Origin: CANJIV01 sp046330225
GTDB lineage: Bacteria; Actinomycetota; Thermoleophilia; Solirubrobacterales; Solirubrobacteraceae
Direction of reading: 5' to 3'
Length of the DNA stretch: 64,000 bases
NCBI GenBank assembly: GCA_046330225.1
Contig: JAXLTD010000008.1
Span: 62,001-126,000 of the forward strand
This document shows, one piece after another, positions 1 to 7,052 of this stretch (positions within the stretch are counted from its first letter, which is position 1; each line of letters opens with the position of its first letter). Position numbers and translations under genes: made by a program. Under the pieces are notes generated by a model. It saw only the letters and a list, made by a program, of their open reading frames with translations. It had not been told where the DNA came from and made no database searches.

Positions 1-114
1 CTCGGGCACCTGGCATGGCAGCGAGGCGGCGTTCGCAGCCGCGGGCGCCAGGACGGCGGCGATGGCTGCAAGCGCGAAGCCGGGAACCAGGCGGGATGCG
101 TGGCGTCGTGCCAT
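1..114 (-). CDS. N-terminus of a secreted protein (partial, runs off the window)
   Basis: Only the first 38 codons are inside the window. They encode a typical Sec signal peptide: a basic start (MARRHASR), a hydrophobic Ala/Leu/Val core and a plausible cleavage site at ANA-AS, followed by a Cys at residue 34. The ATG at 114 is preceded on the minus strand by GGAGG with 8 nt spacing, which supports this start. The mature protein lies outside the window, so no function can be given. It is transcribed divergently from the methyltransferase gene to its right. Confidence 0.6.
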   Translation of the reverse strand, partial: MARRHASRLVPGFALAAIAAVLAPAAANAASLPCQVPE

Positions 115-289
115 GAGTCGGCCCTCCAATGACGATGTGCTTCCACGGTACGCCGGCGCACCTCGCCCGGCGTCCGTTCGTTTCCGCAGGGCTGCTGCAT
201 CTTTCCCGACCGGATTGGACGGGGTCCGGCCAGGCGGCCCGGGTCACGCCGCGCCCCGATCGGTCAAGCTCCTCCCGGTGCGGAGCCGC

Positions 290-1384
290 GTGCGCAGAAG
301 GGAGATCGAGCGGGCCGGTCGGCCCGTCCCCATCGCGGCGGCCGCCTCGGCCCGCCGCTGGGCACTGCGGGCGCTCGACGCGGTCCCCGGGCGCCTCGCG
401 CGCGAGTGGAAGGGAATGGCGGACACCACGATCGCGGGCGTGCTGGACACCCGGGCGCCGGACGGCGAGCCGCCGCAGCCGGCCGTGACCGCGGCGCTGC
501 ACGCGCGGCTGAGCGCGCGCCAGGCCGACGCGGCCCGGAACGCTGCGCTTGCGGCCGACCGCGATCTCTGGGAGGCAGCATCTGAGGCCGACCGCCTCGC
601 CATCGAGCTGCACTGCGCGATCGATCGCGACGTCGAGGGCATCCCGCAGTCCATCGGTCTCACGAATGCCCGGCCCCCGGGATCGGTCCACCACAGCGCG
701 CAGGGGCCGCTGGCCGCCGGGGGCGCCCTGCGGATCGCCGACCTCGTCGCCGACGCTCTCGCGGCCAGCGGCGCCCCGATCCGCGCAGGCGCGCGCCTCC
801 TGGACTTCGGGTGCTCGTCGGGGCGGGTCGTGGCGCCGCTGCACGCGGCGTTCCCCGATGCGGCGTGGTTCGGCTGCGATCCCAACCGTGACGCGATCGC
901 CTGGGCCGCCGCGGCGCTTCCCGCCGTTCGCTTCACGTCCAGCCCGACCGACCCGCCGCTGCCGTATGGCCCGGCCGCGTTCGACGTGGCGTTCGCGATC
1001 AGCATCTGGTCGCATCTCGCACCGGCGGCAGCCACGCGGTGGCTCGGCGAGATGCTGCGCATCCTCGAGCCGGGCGGGCGCCTGCTCCTCACGACGCACG
1101 GGATCGCCTCGATCGCGCACTTCGCCCACGCCCGGAAGTGCGCGCCGAGCATGGTGCTCGACATCGCCCGGCGGCTCTACGCCGACGGGACGTGGTTCCG
1201 GGGCGACTTCGGCCAGGAGGGCGACTGGGGCGTGCGCCATGCCGAGTGGGGGACCGCCTTCTACTCACCGGAGTGGGTGCTGCGGGCGCTTGGCGGCCGG
1301 TGGAGCGTGGAGCACTTCCGGCCCGGCGGCCTCGAGCACAACCAGGACGTCTACGTCCTGGCGGCCTCGACGGCGTGTTCCTGA
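290..1384 (+). CDS. Class I SAM-dependent methyltransferase
   Basis: Soluble methyltransferase of about 364 residues. Motif I (LLDFGCSSGR) sits near residue 170, the acidic loop (GCDPNRD) near 199, and the LEPGGRLLLTTHG strand near 258, which is the usual Rossmann order. The substrate cannot be read from the sequence. The start is uncertain: GTG 290 has GGAG four bases upstream, and codons from 278 onward already have the G/C third positions typical of this genome, while an ATG at 416 would remove a coding-like stretch. Codons before 278 look non-coding. The stretch between the divergent gene at 114 and this start holds no further recognisable feature. Confidence 0.75.
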   Translation: MRRREIERAGRPVPIAAAASARRWALRALDAVPGRLAREWKGMADTTIAGVLDTRAPDGEPPQPAVTAALHARLSARQADAARNAALAADRDLWEAASEADRLAIELHCAIDRDVEGIPQSIGLTNARPPGSVHHSAQGPLAAGGALRIADLVADALAASGAPIRAGARLLDFGCSSGRVVAPLHAAFPDAAWFGCDPNRDAIAWAAAALPAVRFTSSPTDPPLPYGPAAFDVAFAISIWSHLAPAAATRWLGEMLRILEPGGRLLLTTHGIASIAHFAHARKCAPSMVLDIARRLYADGTWFRGDFGQEGDWGVRHAEWGTAFYSPEWVLRALGGRWSVEHFRPGGLEHNQDVYVLAASTACS

Positions 1385-1458
1385 AGCTCTTTGGGCCAGG
1401 CGACGCCGTCTACAGCAACGTCTACAAGCCGGCCTTTCGGTCCCCGGCGCCGGCCGCC

Positions 1459-2112
1459 TCAGAGCCAGCCGAAGCCCACGCCGAAGACCAGGCCCATCGC
1501 GATGTCGATCGCGGCGAGCCCGCCGAGCCGGCGCCAGCGGGCGCGCTGGTCGGGCGCGTCGTAGACCCAGGCGGCGTAGAGGTAGAACCAGAGGTACCCG
1601 AAGAGGAAGATCAGCAGGACGAACGGCGTGTTCCACCACCAGTACTCCCAGTGGAAGGTGCCGGTCTCGTGCAGGAAGAGCTCGACGGCGACGCTGAGCA
1701 GCGACATGCCGATCGCGATCGCCAGCCGGTTGGGCATCCCGAGGATCCGCTTGGCCCGGTCCGCCGGGAGGAACTTGGCGTAGACGATGCCGCCCAGCGC
1801 GAACATGAACGAGATCTCCACGTTGAGGCCGATGAGGAACTGGTAGGCCGTCGGTCCCGTGGTCGCCCACAGGGGCGCCCGATCGGTCGCCTGGAGGACG
1901 AGCGCGTTGACGATCTCGTTGAACCAGTCGGCGAGCCACACAGCGAGCCCCGCCGCGACCACGTCGAGCCGCCCGCGCTCGACCTCGTGCGCGTAGACGA
2001 CGAACACGATCGCCAGCAGCGTGACGGCGTACCACTTGAACTGGGTGGGGTCCCGGACGAGGCGCTGCGCCTCGAGGGTCACCGGCGTCCGGGCGGCGAG
2101 CAGGGCGGGCAT
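1459..2112 (-). CDS. Integral membrane protein of unknown function
   Basis: A 217-residue protein with about five or six hydrophobic segments separated by short loops. Two are rich in Trp and Tyr (around residues 150-180: FHWEYWWWNTPF, YLWFYLYAAW). I do not recognise the family. An acidic/aromatic stretch between the second and third segments (ADWFNEIVN) could lie in the membrane interface. No Shine-Dalgarno is visible, but TAGGCT lies 8 nt before the ATG, so a leaderless transcript is likely. It diverges from the secreted protease gene at 2241, and the two probable promoters lie about 100 bp apart. Confidence 0.7.
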   Translation of the reverse strand: MPALLAARTPVTLEAQRLVRDPTQFKWYAVTLLAIVFVVYAHEVERGRLDVVAAGLAVWLADWFNEIVNALVLQATDRAPLWATTGPTAYQFLIGLNVEISFMFALGGIVYAKFLPADRAKRILGMPNRLAIAIGMSLLSVAVELFLHETGTFHWEYWWWNTPFVLLIFLFGYLWFYLYAAWVYDAPDQRARWRRLGGLAAIDIAMGLVFGVGFGWL

Positions 2113-2120
2113 CGTCCCGC

Positions 2121-2126
2121 AGCCTA
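2121..2126 (-). promoter_or_regulatory. Probable -10 box (leaderless) of the membrane protein gene
   Basis: TAGGCT on the minus strand, ending 8 nt before ATG 2112. It matches the TAnnnT hexamer found at the same place before many genes in this window. Confidence 0.5.
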
Positions 2127-2227
2127 TGCCTGGCCCGGCGCTGGCGGCATCGGGGGGAATCCCGGCATTGCCTGGTGGCGGGATACGCGACCGGGTCGCA
2201 CCTGGCGTGGCCCCGAGGTCCGGCGGG

Positions 2228-2233
2228 TAGGCT
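2228..2233 (+). promoter_or_regulatory. Probable -10 box (leaderless) of the secreted protease gene
   Basis: TAGGCT, ending 7 nt before GTG 2241, with no Shine-Dalgarno. It supports the GTG at 2241 over the in-frame ATG at 2175. Confidence 0.5.
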
Positions 2234-2240
2234 CCGCGCT

Positions 2241-3584
2241 GTGCTGGGGCATGGACGCACCGCGGCGACGACCGTGGCCTGCTGGCTCGCAGTCGCGCTG
2301 GCCGCCGGCGCGGGGGCGGAGGCGGCCGCCGCGAGCCGCTGGCCGGGCGCGGTCGTGACCTACCGGAACTTCACGGCCCATCCGAACCAGGTGCGGCGGG
2401 CGGTCGCGCTGTGGAATCGCGCGGTCACGCGTCCGCGGCTCGTGCCCGCCCGCGGCGGTCGCGCGCAGATTCGCATCTTCCCGAGCTCGGCGGGGGGCGA
2501 TGGCGCTGGCCGGGCCTATGGGTATTACCCGCCCGACGGGCGGGTCTTCATGGGGACGGCCTGGAAGCGCACGCGGGACTTCTCGGACAACCCGAACACC
2601 CCGGGCCCGGTCAATCTCGTCGTGCACGAGCTCGGCCACGCGCTCGGGCTCGACCATGGCCCGGGCTGCCGGATCATGAACGGCGACATCCTCATCGACC
2701 GCGACCACGCTCCGTGCCTGGGCGTCGGCCGGCGCCTCCCGCAGCTCTGGACCCTGTGCGGCCCGCAGCTCGCGGACGCCCGCATCGTGGCCGCGCGCTA
2801 CGGCGGCCGCGTGCGCCGGCGGGCCCGCTTCGGCGCCTGCCCCCCGCCGCGCTACCCGGCTCCGCCGGCGCCCGCCGGGCGGCTCGCCGCGCCCGTCGGC
2901 CCGGTCTGGCTGGCGTCGACCCGGTTCGGCCGCTCCACGACGGTGAAGGTGCGCGTGGCAAACGCTGGGCGCTGGACCTGGGGGCAGAGCACGCGCGGTG
3001 CGTTCGGCGACGAATCAGACGACGTCTGGCTGCGGATGGTCGAGCCGGCCGCCTACCAGGATTGCGGCTTCCTGCCATCGTTCCCTGGCCGGTATCCGCG
3101 GCGCCCCGCCTACCTGCGCTCGACCCCGCCGGAGACGGTCCGGCCCGGCGCCACGGGATCGTTCGACGTCGATCTCTGCCCGCCGCGCGGCACCGATCCG
3201 ATCCGGGCGCTCCGGTTCCAGCTCGAAGCGACCGGCCCGGGAGGCACCCGGGTTGGCCCCGCGTTCACGGTCACGGTGCGCCGCGACGACCCGCCCGCGG
3301 CGGCGTTCGATCTTGCCCCTGCCGCCGACCTCCTGCCGCCGGGAACGACCGTGCAGTTCACCGACCGCAGCACCGACGACCGGGGCGTCGTCCGGCGCGA
3401 GTGGAGCTTCGGCGACCCGGACTCGGGCGCGGCCGACTCGTCCGCTGCGGCGAACCCGGCGCACACGTTCGCGGCGGCCGGGTTCTACGGCGTCACGCTG
3501 ACCGTGACCGACACCGCCGGAAACACGAGCTCGACGACGCGCTCGGTGACCGTCGGCACGCCCGACCCGCCGCCCGAACCGTAG
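2241..3584 (+). CDS. Secreted matrixin-like zinc metalloprotease with C-terminal PKD domain
   Basis: About 447 residues. A signal peptide covers residues 1-27. The catalytic region carries HELGHALGLDH from residue 129, the HExxHxxGxxH zinc motif of the metzincin (matrixin) clan, with Glu as the catalytic base. A middle region of immunoglobulin-like character follows, and the last 90 residues form a PKD-type beta domain (WSFGDPDSG, then TFAAAGFYGVTLTVTD). Such domains usually bind surfaces or polysaccharide outside the cell. The GTG start is supported by the -10 box just upstream. A protease role is family knowledge. The substrate is unknown. The gene ends one base before the stop of the convergent gene. 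Confidence 0.8.
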   Translation: MLGHGRTAATTVACWLAVALAAGAGAEAAAASRWPGAVVTYRNFTAHPNQVRRAVALWNRAVTRPRLVPARGGRAQIRIFPSSAGGDGAGRAYGYYPPDGRVFMGTAWKRTRDFSDNPNTPGPVNLVVHELGHALGLDHGPGCRIMNGDILIDRDHAPCLGVGRRLPQLWTLCGPQLADARIVAARYGGRVRRRARFGACPPPRYPAPPAPAGRLAAPVGPVWLASTRFGRSTTVKVRVANAGRWTWGQSTRGAFGDESDDVWLRMVEPAAYQDCGFLPSFPGRYPRRPAYLRSTPPETVRPGATGSFDVDLCPPRGTDPIRALRFQLEATGPGGTRVGPAFTVTVRRDDPPAAAFDLAPAADLLPPGTTVQFTDRSTDDRGVVRREWSFGDPDSGAADSSAAANPAHTFAAAGFYGVTLTVTDTAGNTSSTTRSVTVGTPDPPPEP

Positions 3585-3585
3585 G

Positions 3586-4044
3586 TCAGCGCCCGAACGA
3601 GCGCACGAGCTCCCGGGCCCGGCCGCGCAGGGTGCCGACGAGCGTGCGGACCTCGGCGAGCCCGGCCCGCAGCTCGGCGTCGCCGACCTCGACCGGCAGC
3701 ATCGAGTCCTGCAGCGCGGCCAGGCGGGCGTCGGCAGCCGACACCGCCGTGCCGGCCTGCTCGAGGAAGCCCTTCACGCCTGCCGACGGCGCCCCGGGGG
3801 CGGCGGGCGCGAACGCCCGCCCCGCCAGCCCGTGCCGCGCGGCGAACCCGGCGCACGCCCGCTGGGCCCGCCCGTAGGCCAGCTGCGTCGGGCGAAAGAG
3901 CTCGGCCTCCAGACGATCCGCTGTGGCCTCGTCGAGCTGCTCGTGCGCCTCGCCGAGCGCGGCCAGCGCGACGCCGATCTCGTCGACGGCAGCTCCGATC
4001 GCATCGAGCAGCTCCTGGCGGGCCTCCGCGGCTACGTAGGTCAT
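3586..4044 (-). CDS. Conserved-looking helical protein of unknown function
   Basis: A 152-residue, Ala/Leu/Glu-rich, almost entirely helical cytoplasmic protein with heptad-like spacing (for example residues 1-50 and 105-150), consistent with a helical bundle. There is no signal peptide or membrane segment and I do not recognise the family. The ATG at 4044 is chosen because TAGCCT lies 7 nt upstream. Reading further upstream would enter the divergent kinase-gene promoter. Its stop abuts the stop of the secreted protease gene. Confidence 0.6.
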   Translation of the reverse strand: MTYVAAEARQELLDAIGAAVDEIGVALAALGEAHEQLDEATADRLEAELFRPTQLAYGRAQRACAGFAARHGLAGRAFAPAAPGAPSAGVKGFLEQAGTAVSAADARLAALQDSMLPVEVGDAELRAGLAEVRTLVGTLRGRARELVRSFGR

Positions 4045-4051
4045 CGCCGCC

Positions 4052-4057
4052 AGGCTA
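4052..4057 (-). promoter_or_regulatory. Probable -10 box (leaderless) of the helical protein gene
   Basis: TAGCCT on the minus strand, 7 nt before ATG 4044. The divergent kinase gene has TGTACT at 4106-4111, 6 nt before ATG 4118, so two start-proximal promoters face away from each other. Confidence 0.5.
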
Positions 4058-4117
4058 CCGGCGCTCCGCCGTCGGCCGGCGTGCCGGCCGTCCCGATCGT
4101 CGTGATGTACTGCCGCC

Positions 4118-6124
4118 ATGGCTGACGATCTCCCCGTCCTCCGCGCGCCCGAGGACCTCACGCCCGCCTGGCTCGAGCGCGCGCTGGGGTGCGGGCCGAT
4201 CGCGAGCCTGCGCACCGAGCCGATCGGGACCGGGCAGATGAGCGACTCGCATCGGGTGACGATCGGCTACGCGCCCGGCCCGGACGCCGGCCCGGCCACC
4301 GTCGTGGCGAAGTTCGCCTCCAGCGATCCGACGAGCCGCGCCACCGGGGTGGGCCTCGGCGCCTACGACCGCGAGATCCGCTTCTACCGCGAGCTGGCTC
4401 CGCGCGTCGGCGGCCCGCTGCCGGACTGCCACGCCGCCGTGTTCGACCCCGCCGAAGGCTGGTTCACGCTCGTCCTCGAGGACGTCGCCCCCGCCGAGCA
4501 GGGGGATCAGATCGCAGGGTGCGGCGTCGACCACGCCCGTCTCGCGATGCTCGAGCTGGCCCGGATCCACGCGCCGGTGTTCGCGGACCCGCAGCTCGGC
4601 GCCACCCCGTGGCTCAACCAGGACACGCCGCTCAACCAGGCGCTGCTCAGCCAGCTCCTGCCCGCGTTCCTCGAGCGCTACGGGAACCGCGTCGACCCCG
4701 CGCATCGGGCCGTCTGCGAGCGCCTGATCGCCAGCGTCGACGGCTGGCTCGCCGATCGCCGGCCGCCCCTCGGCCTGGTCCACGGGGACTACCGCCTCGA
4801 CAACATGCTGTTCGGCGCGGCCGAGAGCCCGCGGCGCTTCGTGGTCGTGGACTGGCAGACGGTCGGGTGGGGCCCGGTCATGACGGATGCCGCCTACTTC
4901 CTGGGCGGCTCGCTGCGGATCGAGGACCGGCGGGCGCACGAGGAGGCGCTCGTCCGCGAGTACTTCGACGCGCTGCATGCCCACGGCGTCCGGGGCTTCG
5001 CCTGGGACGACTGCTGGGCGGGCTACCGGCGCCAGTGCTTCCTCGGGATCCTCATGGCGGTCGCGCCGGCGATGCTCGTCGAGCGCACCGAGCGCGGTGA
5101 CGAGATGTTCATGACCACGCTGGCCCGCTACGCGCAGCAGGCGCTCGATCTCGACGCGCTCCATCTCCTGCCCGCGCCCGGGACCGGCAGGCCGGCGCCG
5201 CTCCGGCCCGACCCCGCCGACGAGGGCCGCCACCCGCCCGGGCCCGAGGAGCTGTGGAACGAGAGCTGGTACCTCGATGCGGTCTCGGACGACGCGAGCG
5301 TCGGGATGTACACGCGCCTCGGCCTCTATCCCAACCTCGGCGTGTCGTGGCTGACCGCGTTCATCTGCGGTCCCGGGCGGGCGACCGTGGCGGTCGTCGA
5401 CTTCGCGGCGCCGCTGCCCGGGCCCGCCGACCTGAACCTCGAGCACGGAGGCCTGCGGGCGAGCCACCGCTGCGAGGCGGCGCTCGAGCGGTTCCGGGTG
5501 ACCCTCACCGGCGCCGGCGAGTCGCATGCCGATCCGGCTGCGCTGCTCCGCGGCGAGGCTGGCACGCCGGTTCCCGTCGAGTTCGACCTCGTCTGGGAGA
5601 CCGACGGCGAGCCGTACGCCTACCGCGTGACGACGCGCTACGAGATCCCGTGCCGGGTCTCCGGACGGCTGCGCATTGGCGACGAGGAGCTCGAGCTGCG
5701 TGGCCCCGGCCAGCGCGACCACTCGTGGGGCACCCGCGACTGGTGGTCGGCCGAGTGGATGTGGAGTGCGGGCCGCCTCGACGACGGCACGCGCTTCCAC
5801 GGCGTGGAGTTCCGGCTGCCCGACACGCCGCCGATCGGCCTCGGCTACATCCAGCCGCCCGAGGGCCCCATCGTGGAGGCGGACGGCGTCCGGGCGTCCG
5901 AGACGGTCGGCGAGGACGGGCTGATCACGTCGGGGCAGATCGACTTCGGGCCCAGCGGCCCGTCGCTGGCCGTGGCACCGCTGGCCTTCGGGCCGCTGCG
6001 GCTCGTCGCTCCGGACGGCCGGGCGACGAGCTTTCCCCGGGCGATGTGCCGCGTCACCGCCGACGACGGCCGCCCGGGCGTGGCCTGGATCGAGTGGAAC
6101 CGGAACCGCTCGGCCGGGCTGTAG
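4118..6124 (+). CDS. APH/ecdysteroid-kinase-like phosphotransferase fused to a DUF7065-like domain
   Basis: A 668-residue two-domain protein. Residues 20-340 form an aminoglycoside-phosphotransferase/CHK-kinase-type domain: the Brenner motif HGDYRLDN starts near residue 222 and the metal-binding VDWQ lies near 243. Residues 370-668 are a beta-rich region with the signature RDHSWGTRDWW near 534, as in DUF7064/DUF7065 (lipocalin-like, CrtC-related) proteins, which are often encoded as separate proteins. Phosphoryl transfer to a small hydrophobic alcohol is plausible but inferred. The CHK family also includes broad small-molecule kinases. The protein is cytoplasmic, with no signal or membrane segment. 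Confidence 0.75.
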   Translation: MADDLPVLRAPEDLTPAWLERALGCGPIASLRTEPIGTGQMSDSHRVTIGYAPGPDAGPATVVAKFASSDPTSRATGVGLGAYDREIRFYRELAPRVGGPLPDCHAAVFDPAEGWFTLVLEDVAPAEQGDQIAGCGVDHARLAMLELARIHAPVFADPQLGATPWLNQDTPLNQALLSQLLPAFLERYGNRVDPAHRAVCERLIASVDGWLADRRPPLGLVHGDYRLDNMLFGAAESPRRFVVVDWQTVGWGPVMTDAAYFLGGSLRIEDRRAHEEALVREYFDALHAHGVRGFAWDDCWAGYRRQCFLGILMAVAPAMLVERTERGDEMFMTTLARYAQQALDLDALHLLPAPGTGRPAPLRPDPADEGRHPPGPEELWNESWYLDAVSDDASVGMYTRLGLYPNLGVSWLTAFICGPGRATVAVVDFAAPLPGPADLNLEHGGLRASHRCEAALERFRVTLTGAGESHADPAALLRGEAGTPVPVEFDLVWETDGEPYAYRVTTRYEIPCRVSGRLRIGDEELELRGPGQRDHSWGTRDWWSAEWMWSAGRLDDGTRFHGVEFRLPDTPPIGLGYIQPPEGPIVEADGVRASETVGEDGLITSGQIDFGPSGPSLAVAPLAFGPLRLVAPDGRATSFPRAMCRVTADDGRPGVAWIEWNRNRSAGL

Positions 6125-6143
6125 GCCCGGCGGGCGATCGACG

Positions 6144-6368
6144 CTAGCGGCGGGTCTCCGGCCCCTCCGGCAGCGGCAGCGCAACTGCCACGGCGACTGG
6201 GAGCGCCGCGTCAGCGCCCGCGGCGGGTCCGGCGAGCCGGAACCCCATCGTGGAGGCGGCCGGCGCGTCGCGCGCCAGATCGCCGCCGCACTCGGGGCAG
6301 GCGGCGAGGTGATGAGCGGCGGCGCGGGTGAAGCGCAGGCGGCAGGCGGGGCAGCAAGCGTGGGTCAT
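6144..6368 (-). CDS. Small zinc-ribbon protein
   Basis: A 74-residue protein with two CxxC knuckles at the N-terminus (CPAC at residues 5-8 and CPEC near 25-28), a classic rubredoxin-like zinc ribbon, followed by an Ala/Val/Pro-rich tail that could be flexible or weakly hydrophobic. No catalytic motif is seen. The start at 6368 is set by a GGAAAGGG ribosome binding site. Its leader shares the ACTCGGTCG ... GGAAAGGGTCGG pattern with the DUF2294 and desaturase genes, so the three may be co-regulated. It is convergent with the kinase gene and divergent from the DUF2294 unit. Confidence 0.65.
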   Translation of the reverse strand: MTHACCPACRLRFTRAAAHHLAACPECGGDLARDAPAASTMGFRLAGPAAGADAALPVAVAVALPLPEGPETRR

Positions 6369-6404
6369 GACCGACCCTTTCCATAGGAGCCCGAGCGACC
6401 GAGT
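6369..6404 (-). promoter_or_regulatory. Shared leader motif, copy C (zinc-ribbon gene)
   Basis: On the minus strand this reads ACTCGGTCG (6404-6396), a spacer, then GGAAAGGGTCGGTC directly before ATG 6368. The same two blocks occur before the genes at 6526 and 7053. A possible -10 box TACACT overlaps its 5' end. Confidence 0.5.
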
Positions 6405-6455
6405 GTAGCCGCCCGCGTGCCGCGATCGTGCAGGCCCGCCGCCGGGCGGGTGTAT

Positions 6456-6498
6456 GGTCGGTCCCAGCCAAATGGATGCGGACTCGGTCGGACCGGCC
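6456..6498 (+). promoter_or_regulatory. Possible 9-bp stem enclosing part of leader copy A
   Basis: GGTCGGTCC (6456-6464) can pair with GGACCGGCC (6490-6498), with one G-U pair, enclosing 25 nt. It uses the central palindrome of the shared leader motif, so it would compete with the CGGTC-G-GACCG hairpin. Copy B lacks the upstream strand. A short GC hairpin (6435-6450) lies just before it. Confidence 0.35.
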
Positions 6499-6525
6499 GG
6501 CGTCTGCCCAGGAAACGGGGTCGGC
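6481..6525 (+). promoter_or_regulatory. Shared leader motif, copy A (leader ORF/DUF2294)
   Basis: The 20 bases at 6481-6500 are identical to those at 7008-7027, and both contain the inverted repeat CGGTC-G-GACCG. The copies then share CGTC, CCAGGAA and GGGGT, and both end at an ATG exactly 45 nt from the motif start. The downstream coding sequences are unrelated, so this is not a gene duplication. It could be an operator or a structured RNA leader. Confidence 0.6.
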
Positions 6526-6603
6526 ATGATCGCCCCTCTGCACCGCACCGCCCCCGGATTCTCACGCGGCCCGGACGGCCGCTCCGCACCAGTGACCGCA
6601 TGA
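6526..6603 (+). CDS. Probable 25-residue leader ORF coupled to the DUF2294 gene
   Basis: ATG 6526 sits exactly where the desaturase ATG sits relative to the shared leader motif, behind an AGGAAACGGGG ribosome binding site. It opens a 25-codon frame beginning MIAPLHRTAP and ending in a TGA at 6601-6603 that overlaps the ATG (6600) of the DUF2294 gene as ATGA. The peptide has no recognisable domain. It could be a translated leader that couples or controls DUF2294 synthesis, or a fortuitous frame. Confidence 0.45.
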   Translation: MIAPLHRTAPGFSRGPDGRSAPVTA

Positions 6604-6974
6604 CCGCGCCCCGGAACGGACCGCTCGAGGCCGCGATCTCGAGCTCCATGGTTTCCGTGGTCGCCCGGCACACCGGTCGCGGCCCGACGAAGGCCCGGAC
6701 CACGCTGGGCGACGACCTGGTCGTCTGCGTGATGGGCGCGACGCTGACGCCCGGTGAACGCACGCTGGCCGAGAACGGCCACGACGAGGTGGTGCTCGAC
6801 GGCCGCCGGGCGTATCAGAGCACGATGGCCGCAGCGGCGATCGAGGCAGTCGAACGGCTCACGAGCCGCACGGTCGCGGCGTTCATGAGCTGCAACCACA
6901 TCGATCCGGACCTCGCGGCCGAAGTGTTCGTGCTCGTCCCGGCCGTAGTCTCCACGGAGGGAGCGCCCGCGTGA
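6600..6974 (+). CDS. DUF2294 family protein
   Basis: A 124-residue protein matching the DUF2294 pattern throughout: GRGPTKART near residue 26, a central MGATLTPGERTLAE block, and a C-terminal FMSCNHIDPDLAAEVFVL block. The family is widespread in Gram-positives and has no settled function. The protein is small, soluble and has no signal peptide. The ATG overlaps the stop of a 25-codon leader frame, suggesting translational coupling. The shared leader motif ties its expression to that of the downstream desaturase, 79 bp away on the same strand. Confidence 0.75.
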   Translation: MTAPRNGPLEAAISSSMVSVVARHTGRGPTKARTTLGDDLVVCVMGATLTPGERTLAENGHDEVVLDGRRAYQSTMAAAAIEAVERLTSRTVAAFMSCNHIDPDLAAEVFVLVPAVVSTEGAPA

Positions 6975-7007
6975 CGGGAGTACCCTCGCAGTTCGCCTAT
7001 TGGCAGT

Positions 7008-7052
7008 GACTCGGTCGGACCGGCCGGGCGTCGCGGCCAGGAAGGGGTTCGC
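7008..7052 (+). promoter_or_regulatory. Shared leader motif, copy B (desaturase)
   Basis: The first 20 bases are identical to copy A. It then continues with GCGTC, CCAGGAA, GGGGT and GC directly before ATG 7053. The block containing AGGAAGGGG is also the ribosome binding site. The only sequence between the DUF2294 stop and this element is a 33-nt spacer without other features. Confidence 0.6.

Noticed and set aside
62..289. Upstream extension of the methyltransferase to ATG 62 or 113
   Set aside because: Third positions are not G/C-biased before about 278 and the stretch overlaps the divergent signal-peptide gene.
4055..6184. Long antisense frame of 709 codons opposite the kinase fusion
   Set aside because: It mirrors the real gene. 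The translation is low-complexity Arg/Val/Pro/Asp-rich, and the plus-strand protein has clear motifs.
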